A stretch of DNA of 64,000 nucleotides from Clostridiales bacterium (GCA_021736985.1 JAIPEW010000010.1:24263-88262), one strand, 5' to 3'. Shown: positions 7,794 to 16,970, counted from the stretch's first letter. Notes: generated by a model not told the origin, from the sequence alone. Numbers and translations: made by a program.

Positions 7794-8765
7794 TTGGAAA
7801 GCGTAATTATCAGCGGTTTACAGCAGGGTTTAATATACGGTTTTATGGCGTTGGGAGTCCTTTTAACTTTCGAGCTGCTGGGGTTTCCTGATCTCAGTGT
7901 AGAAGGAACGTTTCCCCTGGGGGCAGCAGTGACTGCACGTGCAGTAGTTGAAGGTGTAGACCCGGTGCTGGCAGTTTTAATGGGTGCCGCGGCAGGCGGC
8001 ATTGCCGGTGCTGCCACTGGTATTATGCATACCAGGCTAAATATTAATAACATACTGGCCGGTATTCTTACTGCTACTGCTATTTACACGGTTATGCTGC
8101 GTACCATGGGCCGTCCCAATACTCCTCTTCTGGCTTATGATAATGTCTTTGGACAGGTGCTGGGATGGTTTGGCCTGGTTGAGAGCCACTTGAATACAAT
8201 ACTTTTTCTAACTATAATTGTTGTGATTGCCAGGTTATTAATGGGATGGTTCTTATCTACTGATTTGGGCCTGGCAGTCCGGGCTACAGGCAGTAATGAG
8301 CGCATGATCAGGGCACTGGGAGTAAGTACTGATACCATGAAACTGCTGGCTCTAGTAATATCCAATTTCCTGGTTGGACTGTCCGGGGCCCTGGCCTGCC
8401 AGGCGCAGGGGTTTGCCGATGTGGGCATGGGGATAGGAGTTCTTGTGGCTGCTATTGCTTCTGTTATAATCGGGGAAACTCTTTTTGGTAAAGGCAGGTT
8501 AAATACTGTATTAACAGGCGTAATTCTTGGTTCTATTGTTTACCGGGCGGTTCTGGCTGTGGCAATGCAAGTAGGCCTGCCGGCAGAAGATTTCAAGATG
8601 ATTACTGCAGTGCTGGTACTTCTGGCATTAACATTGCCCAACATGAAGTTTCTGGGGCGGGCACGTAGTAAGATATCAGGCATGGTAAAGGGAATAAAGA
8701 GAAGTAGAACTAAATCCGGTTATAGTGCCGAAAGTATCGCCGGGCAGTCAAGAGGTGACAGATAA
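7794..8765 (+). CDS. ABC importer permease (COG4120 type)
   Basis: 323 residues, about eight to nine membrane helices, with the BPD-2 branched-chain/sugar-type permease pattern: GLQQGLIYGFMALGVLLTFELLGFPDLSVEGTFPLGAAV at the N-terminus and VRATGSNERMIRALGVSTDTMKLLALVISNFLVGLSGAL, the loop that docks on the ATPase. It transports the ligand delivered by the upstream lipoprotein. TTG start; the RBS is weak. The C-terminal 35 residues are a charged cytoplasmic tail. Its stop overlaps the ATPase start by one base (TAATG), indicating translational coupling. Confidence 0.9.
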   Translation: MESVIISGLQQGLIYGFMALGVLLTFELLGFPDLSVEGTFPLGAAVTARAVVEGVDPVLAVLMGAAAGGIAGAATGIMHTRLNINNILAGILTATAIYTVMLRTMGRPNTPLLAYDNVFGQVLGWFGLVESHLNTILFLTIIVVIARLLMGWFLSTDLGLAVRATGSNERMIRALGVSTDTMKLLALVISNFLVGLSGALACQAQGFADVGMGIGVLVAAIASVIIGETLFGKGRLNTVLTGVILGSIVYRAVLAVAMQVGLPAEDFKMITAVLVLLALTLPNMKFLGRARSKISGMVKGIKRSRTKSGYSAESIAGQSRGDR

Positions 8766-9559
8766 TGATTGAGCTGGATGGTGTCACAAAATATTTCTTT
8801 CCCGGGACTGTCAATGAAGTTAAAGCCCTGGATAACATTAACTTTAAGGCCCAGGACGGAGATTTTATTACCATTATTGGCAGCAATGGTGCAGGTAAAT
8901 CTACCTTTTTAAAAGCTATTAGCGGGGTAATTAGCGTGGATTCAGGCAGCATAAAGTTGGAAGGTCTGGACATGACCGGGTTTCCTGAGCATAAGAGGGC
9001 GCAGCAAATTGGCCGGATAGACCAGGACCCCATGGCTAGTACGGCAGGGGAAATGACTATTAAGGAAAACCTGGCCATGGCTTATATGCGCGGAAAGAAA
9101 AGAAGGCTTTCCCACGCCGTTAATAAGAAAAGGACAGAAAATTTTGCCGAAGTTCTTAAAGACCTCGGGTTAGGCCTGGAAAGCCGCCTGGAAGTACCGG
9201 TAGAAACCTTATCCGGGGGACAGCGGCAGGCAATGGCCCTGCTGATGGCAACTATTGCCCGTCCCAAGCTTTTGCTTTTGGATGAGCATACTGCTGCTCT
9301 TGACCCTAAAGCTGCACGCCTGGTAATGAAAATAACCCGCCGTCTCGTGGAGTCTCACGGGTTAACTACGCTGATGATTACACATAACATGGAGCAGGCA
9401 TTAAAATACGGTAATCGATTAATTATGATGCACAGGGGTAAAATCATACTGGATATAGGTGCGGAGGAAAAGAAAGATCTGACCGTATCTGATTTAATAG
9501 ATAAGTTTACAGCTACCAGCGGTTCGGCATTTGACGATGATAGGGTATTGCTGGCGTAA
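8765..9559 (+). CDS. ABC importer ATP-binding protein (COG1101 type)
   Basis: 264 residues with a complete ABC ATPase set: Walker A GSNGAGKST (about residue 40), LSGGQRQAMALLMA signature, Walker B LLLLDEHTAAL and the H-loop ITHNMEQAL. The unusual Walker B DEHTAALDP (His instead of Ala) is typical of this subfamily, which powers the TrpX-like importers. It is the last gene of the operon, followed directly by a strong terminator. Confidence 0.92.
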   Translation: MIELDGVTKYFFPGTVNEVKALDNINFKAQDGDFITIIGSNGAGKSTFLKAISGVISVDSGSIKLEGLDMTGFPEHKRAQQIGRIDQDPMASTAGEMTIKENLAMAYMRGKKRRLSHAVNKKRTENFAEVLKDLGLGLESRLEVPVETLSGGQRQAMALLMATIARPKLLLLDEHTAALDPKAARLVMKITRRLVESHGLTTLMITHNMEQALKYGNRLIMMHRGKIILDIGAEEKKDLTVSDLIDKFTATSGSAFDDDRVLLA

Positions 9560-9563
9560 TAAT

Positions 9564-9598
9564 AAAAGGCGGTTTCTTTGTAGAGAAACTGCCTTTTT
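9564..9598 (+). terminator. Intrinsic terminator of the ABC importer operon
   Basis: A 14-bp stem with one G-U pair (9564-9577 with 9584-9597), a 6-nt loop and a T5 end, 5 bases after the ATPase stop. AAAAGGC/GCCTTTT arms make it bidirectional, so it may also stop the minus-strand micro-operon that ends at 9604. Confidence 0.85.
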
Positions 9599-9603
9599 AG
9601 CGT

Positions 9604-9759
9604 TTAAATATCTTTTTCATTAATCTTTTTTAAAAATGAATTAGTTTCTTTTAACTGGTTGGATATTTGATGTATTTTAAAAGCAATGAATATTAGTGCA
9701 GCAGGTACAACTAGAGACATTAGAAAACTGATCCCTCCAAAAATTAGCATACCGTCCAT
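9604..9759 (-). CDS. 51-residue single-pass membrane protein
   Basis: Reading the minus strand from ATG at 9759 gives 51 residues: a hydrophobic helix (LIFGGISFLMSLVVPAALIFIAF) followed by a charged tail KIHQISNQLKETNSFLKKINEKDI that looks like a short coiled coil. A perfect AGGAGG lies 9 bases upstream. It is 19 bases downstream of a second small membrane protein of the same design, so the pair forms a micro-operon. No family is recognised. Confidence 0.7.
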   Translation of the reverse strand: MDGMLIFGGISFLMSLVVPAALIFIAFKIHQISNQLKETNSFLKKINEKDI

Positions 9760-9778
9760 TTAAAAACAACCTCCTGAT

Positions 9779-9976
9779 TTAATGATTATTTTTGTTTAAT
9801 TCTTCTTCAAGTTTTTCAATTCTTTGTTTAAGTTTATTTAATGTAATTATTACATATATTATGACTCCAATCGTAGTTATAAAAACCAGTGGGATAGTAA
9901 GTAATATTATTAAATTTATTATTTGAACGATAAAAGTAGCATTTATTCCTATGAGATGTGATAATTCACCAAGCAC
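9779..9976 (-). CDS. 65-residue membrane protein with coiled-coil tail
   Basis: GTG start with GGAAGGAG upstream. The N-terminal part is amphipathic, residues 14-47 are one long or two tightly packed hydrophobic helices, and the C-terminus (LNKLKQRIEKLEEELNKNNH) is a classical short coiled coil. It is cotranscribed with the 51-residue protein. Both have the build of oligomerising micro-membrane proteins, but I recognise no named family. Confidence 0.7.
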   Translation of the reverse strand: MLGELSHLIGINATFIVQIINLIILLTIPLVFITTIGVIIYVIITLNKLKQRIEKLEEELNKNNH

Positions 9977-10075
9977 TATAATTACTCCTTCCTTATTTGA
10001 TTTTTGAAAAGGCCGGAGATAGGAACTCCCTGCTTGTAGGTCGAAATATACATAGATCCTACATAGATAGCCTAT

Positions 10076-10104
10076 ACTATATTTAGTAAACGATGCAGTG
10101 TCAA
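10076..10104 (-). promoter_or_regulatory. Near-consensus sigma-A promoter for the small membrane protein pair
   Basis: On the minus strand TTGACA (10104-10099) is followed after exactly 17 bases by TATAGT (10081-10076). It points towards the gene starting at 9976, leaving a 5' leader of about 95 bases. Confidence 0.75.
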
Positions 10105-10225
10105 GTGTAATTGAACTTTCTTTCTGATTTCATTTTTAATGGTAGAAGAACATTATTTTTAAAAATAAATTTACAAAAAAATAGTAAATAAAGATTTGAA
10201 AAAAGGAGAGTCGGAAAAGATTCAT

Positions 10226-10969
10226 ATGAAAGATAACCTTGTTAAATTTCTTGGCTGCGGTGATGCTTTTGGCAGTGGTGGAAGAATGCAAACATGTATA
10301 TTTTTAAATCTGTCAGATTTAAAAATATTGTTGGATTGCGGGGCGACTTCACTTGTTGCTATGCGCAAATTTGATATAAACCCCAATGATATAAATACAA
10401 TCTTCATATCGCACCTGCACGGGGACCATTTTGGGGGACTGCCTTTTTTTATTCTTGACGCGCAGTTAGCGAGTTTTCGTGATACCCCGCTAACCATTGC
10501 CGGTCCTAAAGGAACGCAACAAAGATTAAATGAGGCTATGGAAGTATTGTTTCCAGGTTCTTCACAGAAGCAAAAAAATTATTCTCTTGATGTGATTGAA
10601 ATTGAACCGGGCTCTTTTTCAGTATTAAACGGAATTAATACCAGTGCTTACCAGGTTACGCATTCGAGCGGGGCCCCATCTCTAGCGTACAAATTAGAAT
10701 ACCAGGGAAAAGTCATAGCCTACACCGGGGATACCGAATGGAATGACAATATTATTACTGCAGCAGACGGAACAGATTTACTAATTACAGAAACTTTTTC
10801 ATATGATAAAGAAATAAAAAATCACCTGAACTACAAGACTTTAATGAAATATAAAGATAAGTTAAAAACAAAGAGAATAATTATGACTCATATGTCAGAC
10901 GACATGCTTAAAATGCTGGAAAATGTTGAATGCGATTATGCGGAAGACGGTAAAGAATTTTTTATATAA
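10226..10969 (+). CDS. MBL-fold hydrolase, RNase Z/PhnP-like
   Basis: About 247 residues from ATG 10226. The metal-binding motif HLHGDHFGG is intact, with later ligands in the QVTHSSGA and YTGDTEWND segments and a C-terminal MTHMSDDM. The N-terminal FLGCGDAFGSGGRMQTC block resembles RNase Z-type and PhnP-type phosphodiesterases. The substrate cannot be told from sequence. An in-frame TTG at 10196 would add 10 residues; GGAG at 10205 is far from ATG 10226 (17 bases), so the start is uncertain. Single gene. Confidence 0.82.
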   Translation: MKDNLVKFLGCGDAFGSGGRMQTCIFLNLSDLKILLDCGATSLVAMRKFDINPNDINTIFISHLHGDHFGGLPFFILDAQLASFRDTPLTIAGPKGTQQRLNEAMEVLFPGSSQKQKNYSLDVIEIEPGSFSVLNGINTSAYQVTHSSGAPSLAYKLEYQGKVIAYTGDTEWNDNIITAADGTDLLITETFSYDKEIKNHLNYKTLMKYKDKLKTKRIIMTHMSDDMLKMLENVECDYAEDGKEFFI

Positions 10970-11025
10970 AACCGGGGCAATACTCGGATTTCACTCATTA
11001 AATCGTTTTTTTGTCTACAGAGTTT

Positions 11026-11057
11026 AAAAAAAGCCTACACAGGGTAATCCTGTGTAG
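11026..11057 (-). terminator. Terminator of the CGGC-domain gene
   Basis: A 9-bp perfect stem (11035-11043 with 11049-11057) and 5-nt loop. Read on the minus strand it ends in a run of seven T (11032-11026). It lies 60 bases beyond the CGGC gene stop. Confidence 0.8.
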
Positions 11058-11116
11058 ACCAAGCATTGAATTTATAAATTATAAGTAATCATAAATATGA
11101 ATGATATATAAAATAG

Positions 11117-11449
11117 TTAATGAGTATAATCAATTATTTTAACCTTATCACCGAGTTTCTTTTCTATAGCTTCTTTAATCTGGTTTGCAAACGGGCAAGG
11201 AAAACCAATGGGATTGCCTCTTGTAATGCAGGATGCAATCACTATGGTATCTGCGCCTCTTTTTACCATTTCTTCAGCCCTGGTTACAGCCTTTTTACCA
11301 GGACAGCCACCACAAGTAACCAAACCTATAATTTCGATATCTTCTTTGATACCTTCAAAAGCACATTTTTTTTCTCTAATTATTTTAAAATCCATAGTTC
11401 CCGGGCACATATCTTCTGTTTGCCTGCATCTAATTAATCCAATTCTCAA
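11117..11449 (-). CDS. CGGC-domain protein
   Basis: 110 residues, TTG start behind AAGGGG. Cysteine-rich: RCRQTEDMCPG at the N-terminus, VTCGGCPGKK in the centre (the CGGC motif), ASCITRGNPIGFPCPF near the end. This is the short CGGC-domain family common in strict anaerobes; the cysteines are presumed to bind metal or an Fe-S cluster, role unproven. Divergent from the ATP-grasp gene, with a palindrome in the shared upstream region. Confidence 0.85.
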   Translation of the reverse strand: MRIGLIRCRQTEDMCPGTMDFKIIREKKCAFEGIKEDIEIIGLVTCGGCPGKKAVTRAEEMVKRGADTIVIASCITRGNPIGFPCPFANQIKEAIEKKLGDKVKIIDYTH

Positions 11450-11515
11450 AAAAACAACCCCTTTTTAAAACATTTCAGGTTATAACTTCAATACATTGGA
11501 ATTTTTTCCTTCCCA

Positions 11516-11538
11516 ATAAGTTGGTGTCACCAACTTAT
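11516..11538. promoter_or_regulatory. Operator-like palindrome in a divergent promoter region
   Basis: ATAAGTTGGTG and CACCAACTTAT are 11-bp perfect arms around a single T. It is centred 48 bases before the ATP-grasp start and 78 bases before the CGGC start. The minimal spacer favours a dimeric repressor site over an RNA hairpin. Confidence 0.55.
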
Positions 11539-11578
11539 GATAAAAATGTAATTAGATTTTTATGAAAGGATGGTAGTA

Positions 11579-12751
11579 ATGCTGATATTAGATAAGCCAT
11601 ATGTTTCAAAGTTTCTAGAAGATACAATTTTAGAATTAGACTTACCTGTTTTGAAGAATAAAGCTGTAAAAGAATTTCACATAAGTAATAATATTAATTT
11701 TTTAGAAAGTGAGGAGTTTATTGATAAAATCAAAAGAAAACAACAACCATTGATTTATAGCAATTCGGAAAATCCAATTAACTGGATAACAAACAACCTA
11801 TCATTTATGGGTATAACTGAAAAAATTAATATTTTTAAGGATAAGGTTAAATTTCGCAGGTTATTACAGAATATGTATCCTAATTTTTATTATAAAGAAG
11901 TCAATTTAGATGATTTAGAAAAAATAGATATAAATGAAATAAAAATGCCTTTTATTATTAAGCCAACAATAGGTTTTTTTAGTATGGGGGTTCATAAGGT
12001 TAGCAGCCTTTCAGAATGGAAGGATGTGATAAATGAAATAAAAAAAGAAATGAATAATATCACAGATAATTATCCTATGGAAGTTATAAATATAAATAAT
12101 TTTATTATAGAAGAAAATGTAGAAGGTAAAGAATATGCTGTTGACGTTTATTTTGATAACAAAAACAATCCAGTAATCTTAAATATTTTAGAACATATTT
12201 TTTCTTCAGAAAAAGATGTAAGTGATCGAGTCTATATAACTTCTAAAAAAATAATAAAAGAATATTACAATCTTTTTTATAATTTCTTATTAAAAATGGG
12301 TGAATTAATCAATTTGGAAAGATTTCCAATGCATGTTGAGTTTAGGGTTGATAAGGATGGAAACATAATCCCAATAGAAATAAATCCAATGAGGTTTGCG
12401 GGTTGGTGTGCAACTGATATAGCTTATTATGCCTATGGGATAAATGTATATGAATATTTTTTTCAGCAGAGAAAACCTGATTGGGAAAAAATTCTTAAAA
12501 ATAAAAAAGAAAAGATTTATAGTATTGTTGTAGCAGATTTACCTAAAGATATTGATTTCGATAATATTGAAGAAGTTGATTACGATAAATTTATATCATA
12601 TTTTGAAAATCCCCTGGAAGTGAGAAAAATAGATTATATGAAGTATGGTGTTTTTGCTTTTTTGTTTGCTGAAACTAGTTATGGAAATTGGGAAGAAATA
12701 GAAGGAATATTAAAATCAGACTTAAAAGAATATTTGAAGATTAAAAATTGA
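11579..12751 (+). CDS. ATP-grasp domain protein
   Basis: 390 residues from ATG 11579; AAAGGA 8 bases upstream fits this start better than the in-frame ATG at 11570. The central fold shows PFIIKPTIGFFSMGVHKV (nucleotide-binding Lys), NFIIEENVEGKEYAVDVYFD and the Mg-binding segment MHVEFRVDKDGNIIPIEINPMRF (E-x-N). ATP-grasp enzymes join a carboxylate to an amine or thiol; the substrate is unknown. It stands alone between a CGGC gene and a convergent gene. Codon use is unusually AT-rich, which hints at horizontal acquisition. Confidence 0.8.
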   Translation: MLILDKPYVSKFLEDTILELDLPVLKNKAVKEFHISNNINFLESEEFIDKIKRKQQPLIYSNSENPINWITNNLSFMGITEKINIFKDKVKFRRLLQNMYPNFYYKEVNLDDLEKIDINEIKMPFIIKPTIGFFSMGVHKVSSLSEWKDVINEIKKEMNNITDNYPMEVININNFIIEENVEGKEYAVDVYFDNKNNPVILNILEHIFSSEKDVSDRVYITSKKIIKEYYNLFYNFLLKMGELINLERFPMHVEFRVDKDGNIIPIEINPMRFAGWCATDIAYYAYGINVYEYFFQQRKPDWEKILKNKKEKIYSIVVADLPKDIDFDNIEEVDYDKFISYFENPLEVRKIDYMKYGVFAFLFAETSYGNWEEIEGILKSDLKEYLKIKN

Positions 12752-12752
12752 G

Positions 12753-12780
12753 AAAAAAACCTTCACTTTTTAGTGAAGGT
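12753..12780 (-). terminator. Terminator between convergent genes, oriented for the minus strand
   Basis: A 9-bp perfect stem (12759-12767 with 12772-12780) with loop TTTT. On the minus strand it is followed by a T-rich tail (complement of AAAAAAA at 12753-12759), right after the stop of the minus-strand gene at 12791. Confidence 0.75.
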
Positions 12781-12790
12781 AAGTATGGTT

Positions 12791-13738
12791 TCAATTCTCT
12801 TTAGCTTCTCGTATTAACCTGTTAAAAATCTCTTGTACAGGTAAAATATCTTTTATTTTATGTACATTTTTTCCGGCAAAAACAATTCCTTCATTAACGT
12901 TTCCGATACAAGAATTATCAAGTGCTTTCATTATACAATACTGCTTAGAACATTTTTTTAAGCAGTTGTCGCAGTTTTCTGGAGTAATTTTTTCTCCCTG
13001 TATAATTTTAGATGCAAATGGATTGTGTAGTGCTCTGCCCGGTAAGCCTACGGGACTTGGTATGATAACTACATCTTCTGGTTTTGCCTTCAAATACATT
13101 TGTTTGAAGGAATCTGAGACATCACATTCTTTGCTTAAAACAAAGCGTGTTGCCATCTGTACACCATCAGCCCCTAATTGCAGCATTTTTGCTATACCTT
13201 TGCCGTCAATAATTCCTCCTGCAGCAATTAAGGGTATATTTATTGCTTTTCGTATGGAGGGGAGGATTTCTGTTAGGGGTTTGTCAGTGCCCAGATGTCC
13301 TCCTGCTTCAACTCCTTCTACTACTACAGCAGAAGCGCCTAACTTTTCAGCTAGTACAGCTAATTTAGTTGATGAGACAATTGATACTACTGGAACTCCG
13401 GATTCTTTACTCCAGTGAAATATGTCTCTGGAAAAACCGGCACCTGTAAATATTACGTCGATTTTTTCCTCAATTGCTGTATAAACCATTTTAGGGAAAT
13501 TTTTGATGGCAAACATTATATTTACGCCTAGAGGCCCGGAAGTTAACCTTCGGGTTTTGCGAATTTCTTCACGCAGTTCTTCTTCTGACATACCCGTTGC
13601 ACCTAATACGCCGATACCTCCAGCATTAGCTACTGCAGAAGCAAGTGGCGCTGTAGAAACGCGTAATGCCATGCCTCCTTGAACAATTGGAAATTTGGGT
13701 AGTATATTTCCTATTTGAAGTTGAGGTAGTTTCAACAC
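12791..13738 (-). CDS. Nitronate monooxygenase / FabK-like flavoprotein
   Basis: 315 residues with the TIM-barrel FMN pattern: FPIVQGGMALRVS, GPLGVNIM, VIFTGAGFS, VVVEGVEAGGHLG (catalytic-His region), LIAAGGIIDGKGIAKMLQLGADGVQMATRFV. The C-terminus carries CDNCLKKCSKQYC, a Cys cluster seen in a subset of clostridial 2-nitropropane dioxygenase/FabK-like proteins. The reaction could be nitronate oxidation or enoyl reduction; no fatty-acid genes are adjacent. GTG 13738 or TTG 13735 could start, both near AGGAGGG. Confidence 0.83.
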   Translation of the reverse strand: MLKLPQLQIGNILPKFPIVQGGMALRVSTAPLASAVANAGGIGVLGATGMSEEELREEIRKTRRLTSGPLGVNIMFAIKNFPKMVYTAIEEKIDVIFTGAGFSRDIFHWSKESGVPVVSIVSSTKLAVLAEKLGASAVVVEGVEAGGHLGTDKPLTEILPSIRKAINIPLIAAGGIIDGKGIAKMLQLGADGVQMATRFVLSKECDVSDSFKQMYLKAKPEDVVIIPSPVGLPGRALHNPFASKIIQGEKITPENCDNCLKKCSKQYCIMKALDNSCIGNVNEGIVFAGKNVHKIKDILPVQEIFNRLIREAKEN

Positions 13739-14107
13739 TTTCCCTCCTGTAAATATTTGTCTTATTTATTGTTTTATTTTTTTTATTATATCATTGATTT
13801 GTAATATATAGAGAGAGATTATACAAATTTAATAGTTATTCTTGGTATTTAAACATGTTTTTGCTTAATAAATCTATATTTGTGTAGATATAGTAAAATT
13901 TATTCTCTACCGTATATTAGTTGTATTGAAAAATCAATACTTTTTTATTAAAATTTATGATTTGAAAAACTGCTGGAAACTAAAAAAACAAAAATTGTCT
14001 AATATTTTTTAATAATATCCTTTAGATAGTATATTGTTTTGGAAAACTCTGCTAAAATAGTATAATGGAATTTTTATCTTTCTTGAATTTAAAAAAAGGC
14101 GCTAAAC
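13739..14107. other. AT-rich intergenic region without recognised feature
   Basis: About 370 bases with poly-A and poly-T tracts. It probably holds the promoters for both flanking genes. No ORF with a plausible RBS, no hairpin with a T-tail and no repeat stands out. Confidence 0.5.
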
Positions 14108-14269
14108 ATGTCTAAAATTGCAAATATAATTCTAAATGATGATTATCCCTTAACGATAGTCCTGAACAAGAATTACAAGATAATTTATGATATGAAATCC
14201 AGATTTGAAGCACTGAGATTGTCCAGATTTGCTGATATTAATAAATTTATCAAAACAGTTGTGCTTTAG
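14108..14269 (+). CDS. 53-residue DUF2442-like protein
   Basis: ATG 14108 with AAAAAAAGGCGC upstream. The product (MSKIANIILNDDYPLTIVLN then YDMKSRFEALRLSRFADINKFIKTV) follows the spacing of DUF2442 domains: a two-strand start, an aspartate, then F-x-x-L and a final F. These are small proteins often near toxin-antitoxin or transposon genes, function unknown. It ends 33 bases before the MalT-like gene. Confidence 0.55.
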   Translation: MSKIANIILNDDYPLTIVLNKNYKIIYDMKSRFEALRLSRFADINKFIKTVVL

Positions 14270-14302
14270 ACTACCATTGAAAAGAATGGAGTAATGATCT
14301 GA

Positions 14303-16951
14303 ATGGATACCAAAGTATTATCGTTAACGAATAAAAGTACCTTGGAATTTGCGCTATTAAAGACCAAACTCAATATACCTCATACTCGCCTGTCAGTTGT
14401 ATCTCGGCCGCGTTTATTAAAGGAACTTGACGAAGGTTTTAGTAAAAAGTTAACTGTAATTGCTGCTCCGGCAGGTTATGGTAAAAGCACTCTGGCGGGA
14501 GAATGGGCTAACAAAGGAGGGGGGCCTGTATCTTGGGTTTCATTAGATTCAGGTGATAATGATCCCTACCGGTTTTGGAGTTATATAACTGCTTCTTTAG
14601 AGCAAGTTAGTCCGGATATGTTAAGTCGGGTTAAGAGTACTTTGCATTTAATTAATCAAGCACCTGAAGCGCTAATTACTATTTTGGTTAATGATTTATG
14701 TAATGTTTCGCAAGATTTTTGCCTGGTACTAGATAATTACCATTCTATCATTAATGATTTTATTCATAACAGCCTTTATTTTTTGATAAAATACATGCCT
14801 TCCAGTATGCATATTCTAATTATTGGTCGCACAAAGCCCCCTTTTTCCCTGTCCAGGTTTTTGATTAACCAGGATTTAAAAATATTAAGTTTCAAAGAAT
14901 TAAAATTTAACACAGATGAAATATCTAAATTTTTTAAACAAAAAGATGTTCACCTGAGTGTAGAAGACATAAATAAATTTGCGGTTAGTACCGAAGGCTG
15001 GCCGGCCGGCATGCAGTTAGCCGCTTATTCTTTACATAATAACCAGAATAAACCTGGTAATATGGTTAATTTAAACGGGAATGATTACCATATTTCTTCT
15101 TATTTTGCCGAAGAGGCACTCAATATTTGGCCCGAAGATATAAAGACATTTTTGCTGCAAACATCAGTGTTAGAACAACTAACATGGAAATTGTGTAATG
15201 CAGTAACCGGGAGAACTGACAGTCAGGATGTACTGCAGAAACTGGCAGAAAATAGCAGTTTCTTAATAGCATTAGATTATGAAGAAAAGTGGTTTCGTTA
15301 TCACCATCTTTTCCTGGCTTTCTTGCGCGCTCGTTTATCGGCAGAAAAAAAATATAATATAGCAATATTACACAGGTTAGCCGGGGAGTGGTACGAGAAT
15401 AACGGGTGTATACCGCAAGCAATAGATCATTTTTTTAAAAGTAACGATTATATTAGATGTTCATACTTGATTAAGAATTACTGGCTGCAGTTTCTAAAGG
15501 TAAGAGGTATGAAAACATTGTTAGAGCTGTTTGAAGCTCTGCCGGCAACTATTATTGAGAAAAATGTGGAATTTATTGTACTCCATGCCTGGACATGGGT
15601 TTTATCCGATGATCAGCCTTTTTTATATAGAATGAATATGGCCAATAAGAGACTGGATAAAGCCGAGGAACTGTGCAGAGAAGAGAGTAAAAATAATTTG
15701 CCGGAAACAGAACGCTGCAGGTTATTGGGTGAGATTGCCCTGGCTCGTGCTAAAACCAGTTCACCTAATATACGCGAAATGGCAGCTTATATAAGAGAGG
15801 CCTACCATAATCTTCCCGGGGGAAGTGCTTTAGTAAGGCCTGAAATACAAATAAACCTGGGGCTGCCCATGCTGTTGAGGACCAGGTATTTACAGCAAAA
15901 CGCCGCTGAATTGCAGCAGGCTGTATCTTGTGTGCGGGATATGCAGTTGATGTTGGATAAAATAGCCGGAGGCAGCCTAGTGGGATGGAGTTCCGGAGTT
16001 TATGGAGAGTTAGCCTATGAATTTAATCACCTGGAAGAAGCAACTCGTTTACTGCTGAGAAGCATAAGAGAAGCAGAAAGAGCAGGAGAGATTGGTATTG
16101 TAATTCCAGGGTTACTTAACCTGGCCCGAATCAAGCGTGCCCGGGGTATGGTGCAAGAAGCTTTTGAATTAACTGCGGCAGCAGAAAAACAGGCAAGAGA
16201 AAATAAACTTCTATTCTGGCTGCCTGTCATAGACTCTTTAAGAGCAAGGATTTGTATGGAAACGGGGTATAAAGAATATATATACCAGTGGAAGAAAACA
16301 TATCACTTTGATATTTACGATAATCTCAGCGAAAATATAGAATTTCAACTAATTACGCTGGCCCGGGTTCTTATTTTTGAAGGAAATTTAGACAGGGCGC
16401 TGTTCTTGCTGGAACGTCTTTTGGATTTTGCAGAAGATGAAAAACGTATGCTAAGTAAGATAGAAATATTAAATTTACAGGCGATTGTTTACCATGAGAA
16501 GGGGAAAATTGAAAAAGCCGTGAAGGTTTTAAAACGTTCACTGGCAATAGGAGAAAAGGACGGCTGTATGCGCAGTTTTATTGATGAAGGAAGGGCGATG
16601 GCCGACTTGTTTGATAGTTATGCTGTGCAGCAGGATAAAACAAATCAAAGCAGTGAGGATAGAGACTCTTTCCCTTACGTGAGAGATCTGATTAATCTTA
16701 CCAGGGATTTTGTTTCTACTATAAATCTTGTTTCCGGGGAAAAAGATTCTCAGACAACGGAAATGTTAACTGAAAGGGAAATTGAAGTGCTGCAGCTGTT
16801 AGCTGAAGGCTTAAACAACAGAGAAGTTGCTCAGAGGTTAATTTTATCGCAAAACACGGTTAAGAGCCATATCGCTAATATATACAGTAAACTGATGGTG
16901 AATAATCGCGCCCAGGCCATACAAAAAGGACGAGAAATGGGTATTATTTAA
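14303..16951 (+). CDS. MalT/LAL-type LuxR-family transcriptional activator
   Basis: 882 residues. An N-terminal STAND-type ATPase has Walker A AAPAGYGKST (54-63), a Walker B-like CLVLDNYHS and the winged region EGWPAGMQLAAYSL. A TPR-like helical middle follows, and a C-terminal LuxR HTH (LTEREIEVLQLLAEGLNNREVAQRLILSQNTVKSHIANIYSKL). MalT-like proteins oligomerise on ATP and a small inducer and activate promoters through direct repeats. The next gene has perfect 11-bp direct repeats upstream, so it is a reasonable target. Probably the local regulator of the peptide export and maturation block. Confidence 0.88.
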   Translation: MDTKVLSLTNKSTLEFALLKTKLNIPHTRLSVVSRPRLLKELDEGFSKKLTVIAAPAGYGKSTLAGEWANKGGGPVSWVSLDSGDNDPYRFWSYITASLEQVSPDMLSRVKSTLHLINQAPEALITILVNDLCNVSQDFCLVLDNYHSIINDFIHNSLYFLIKYMPSSMHILIIGRTKPPFSLSRFLINQDLKILSFKELKFNTDEISKFFKQKDVHLSVEDINKFAVSTEGWPAGMQLAAYSLHNNQNKPGNMVNLNGNDYHISSYFAEEALNIWPEDIKTFLLQTSVLEQLTWKLCNAVTGRTDSQDVLQKLAENSSFLIALDYEEKWFRYHHLFLAFLRARLSAEKKYNIAILHRLAGEWYENNGCIPQAIDHFFKSNDYIRCSYLIKNYWLQFLKVRGMKTLLELFEALPATIIEKNVEFIVLHAWTWVLSDDQPFLYRMNMANKRLDKAEELCREESKNNLPETERCRLLGEIALARAKTSSPNIREMAAYIREAYHNLPGGSALVRPEIQINLGLPMLLRTRYLQQNAAELQQAVSCVRDMQLMLDKIAGGSLVGWSSGVYGELAYEFNHLEEATRLLLRSIREAERAGEIGIVIPGLLNLARIKRARGMVQEAFELTAAAEKQARENKLLFWLPVIDSLRARICMETGYKEYIYQWKKTYHFDIYDNLSENIEFQLITLARVLIFEGNLDRALFLLERLLDFAEDEKRMLSKIEILNLQAIVYHEKGKIEKAVKVLKRSLAIGEKDGCMRSFIDEGRAMADLFDSYAVQQDKTNQSSEDRDSFPYVRDLINLTRDFVSTINLVSGEKDSQTTEMLTEREIEVLQLLAEGLNNREVAQRLILSQNTVKSHIANIYSKLMVNNRAQAIQKGREMGII

Positions 16952-16970
16952 GTTATTTTTCCGGCTGTAG

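Noticed and set aside
11579..12751. ATP-grasp enzyme as part of the RiPP block (macrolactam ligase)
   Set aside because: It is separated from the block by a convergent gene, a terminator and about 1.5 kb, and its sequence lacks obvious microviridin-ligase features.
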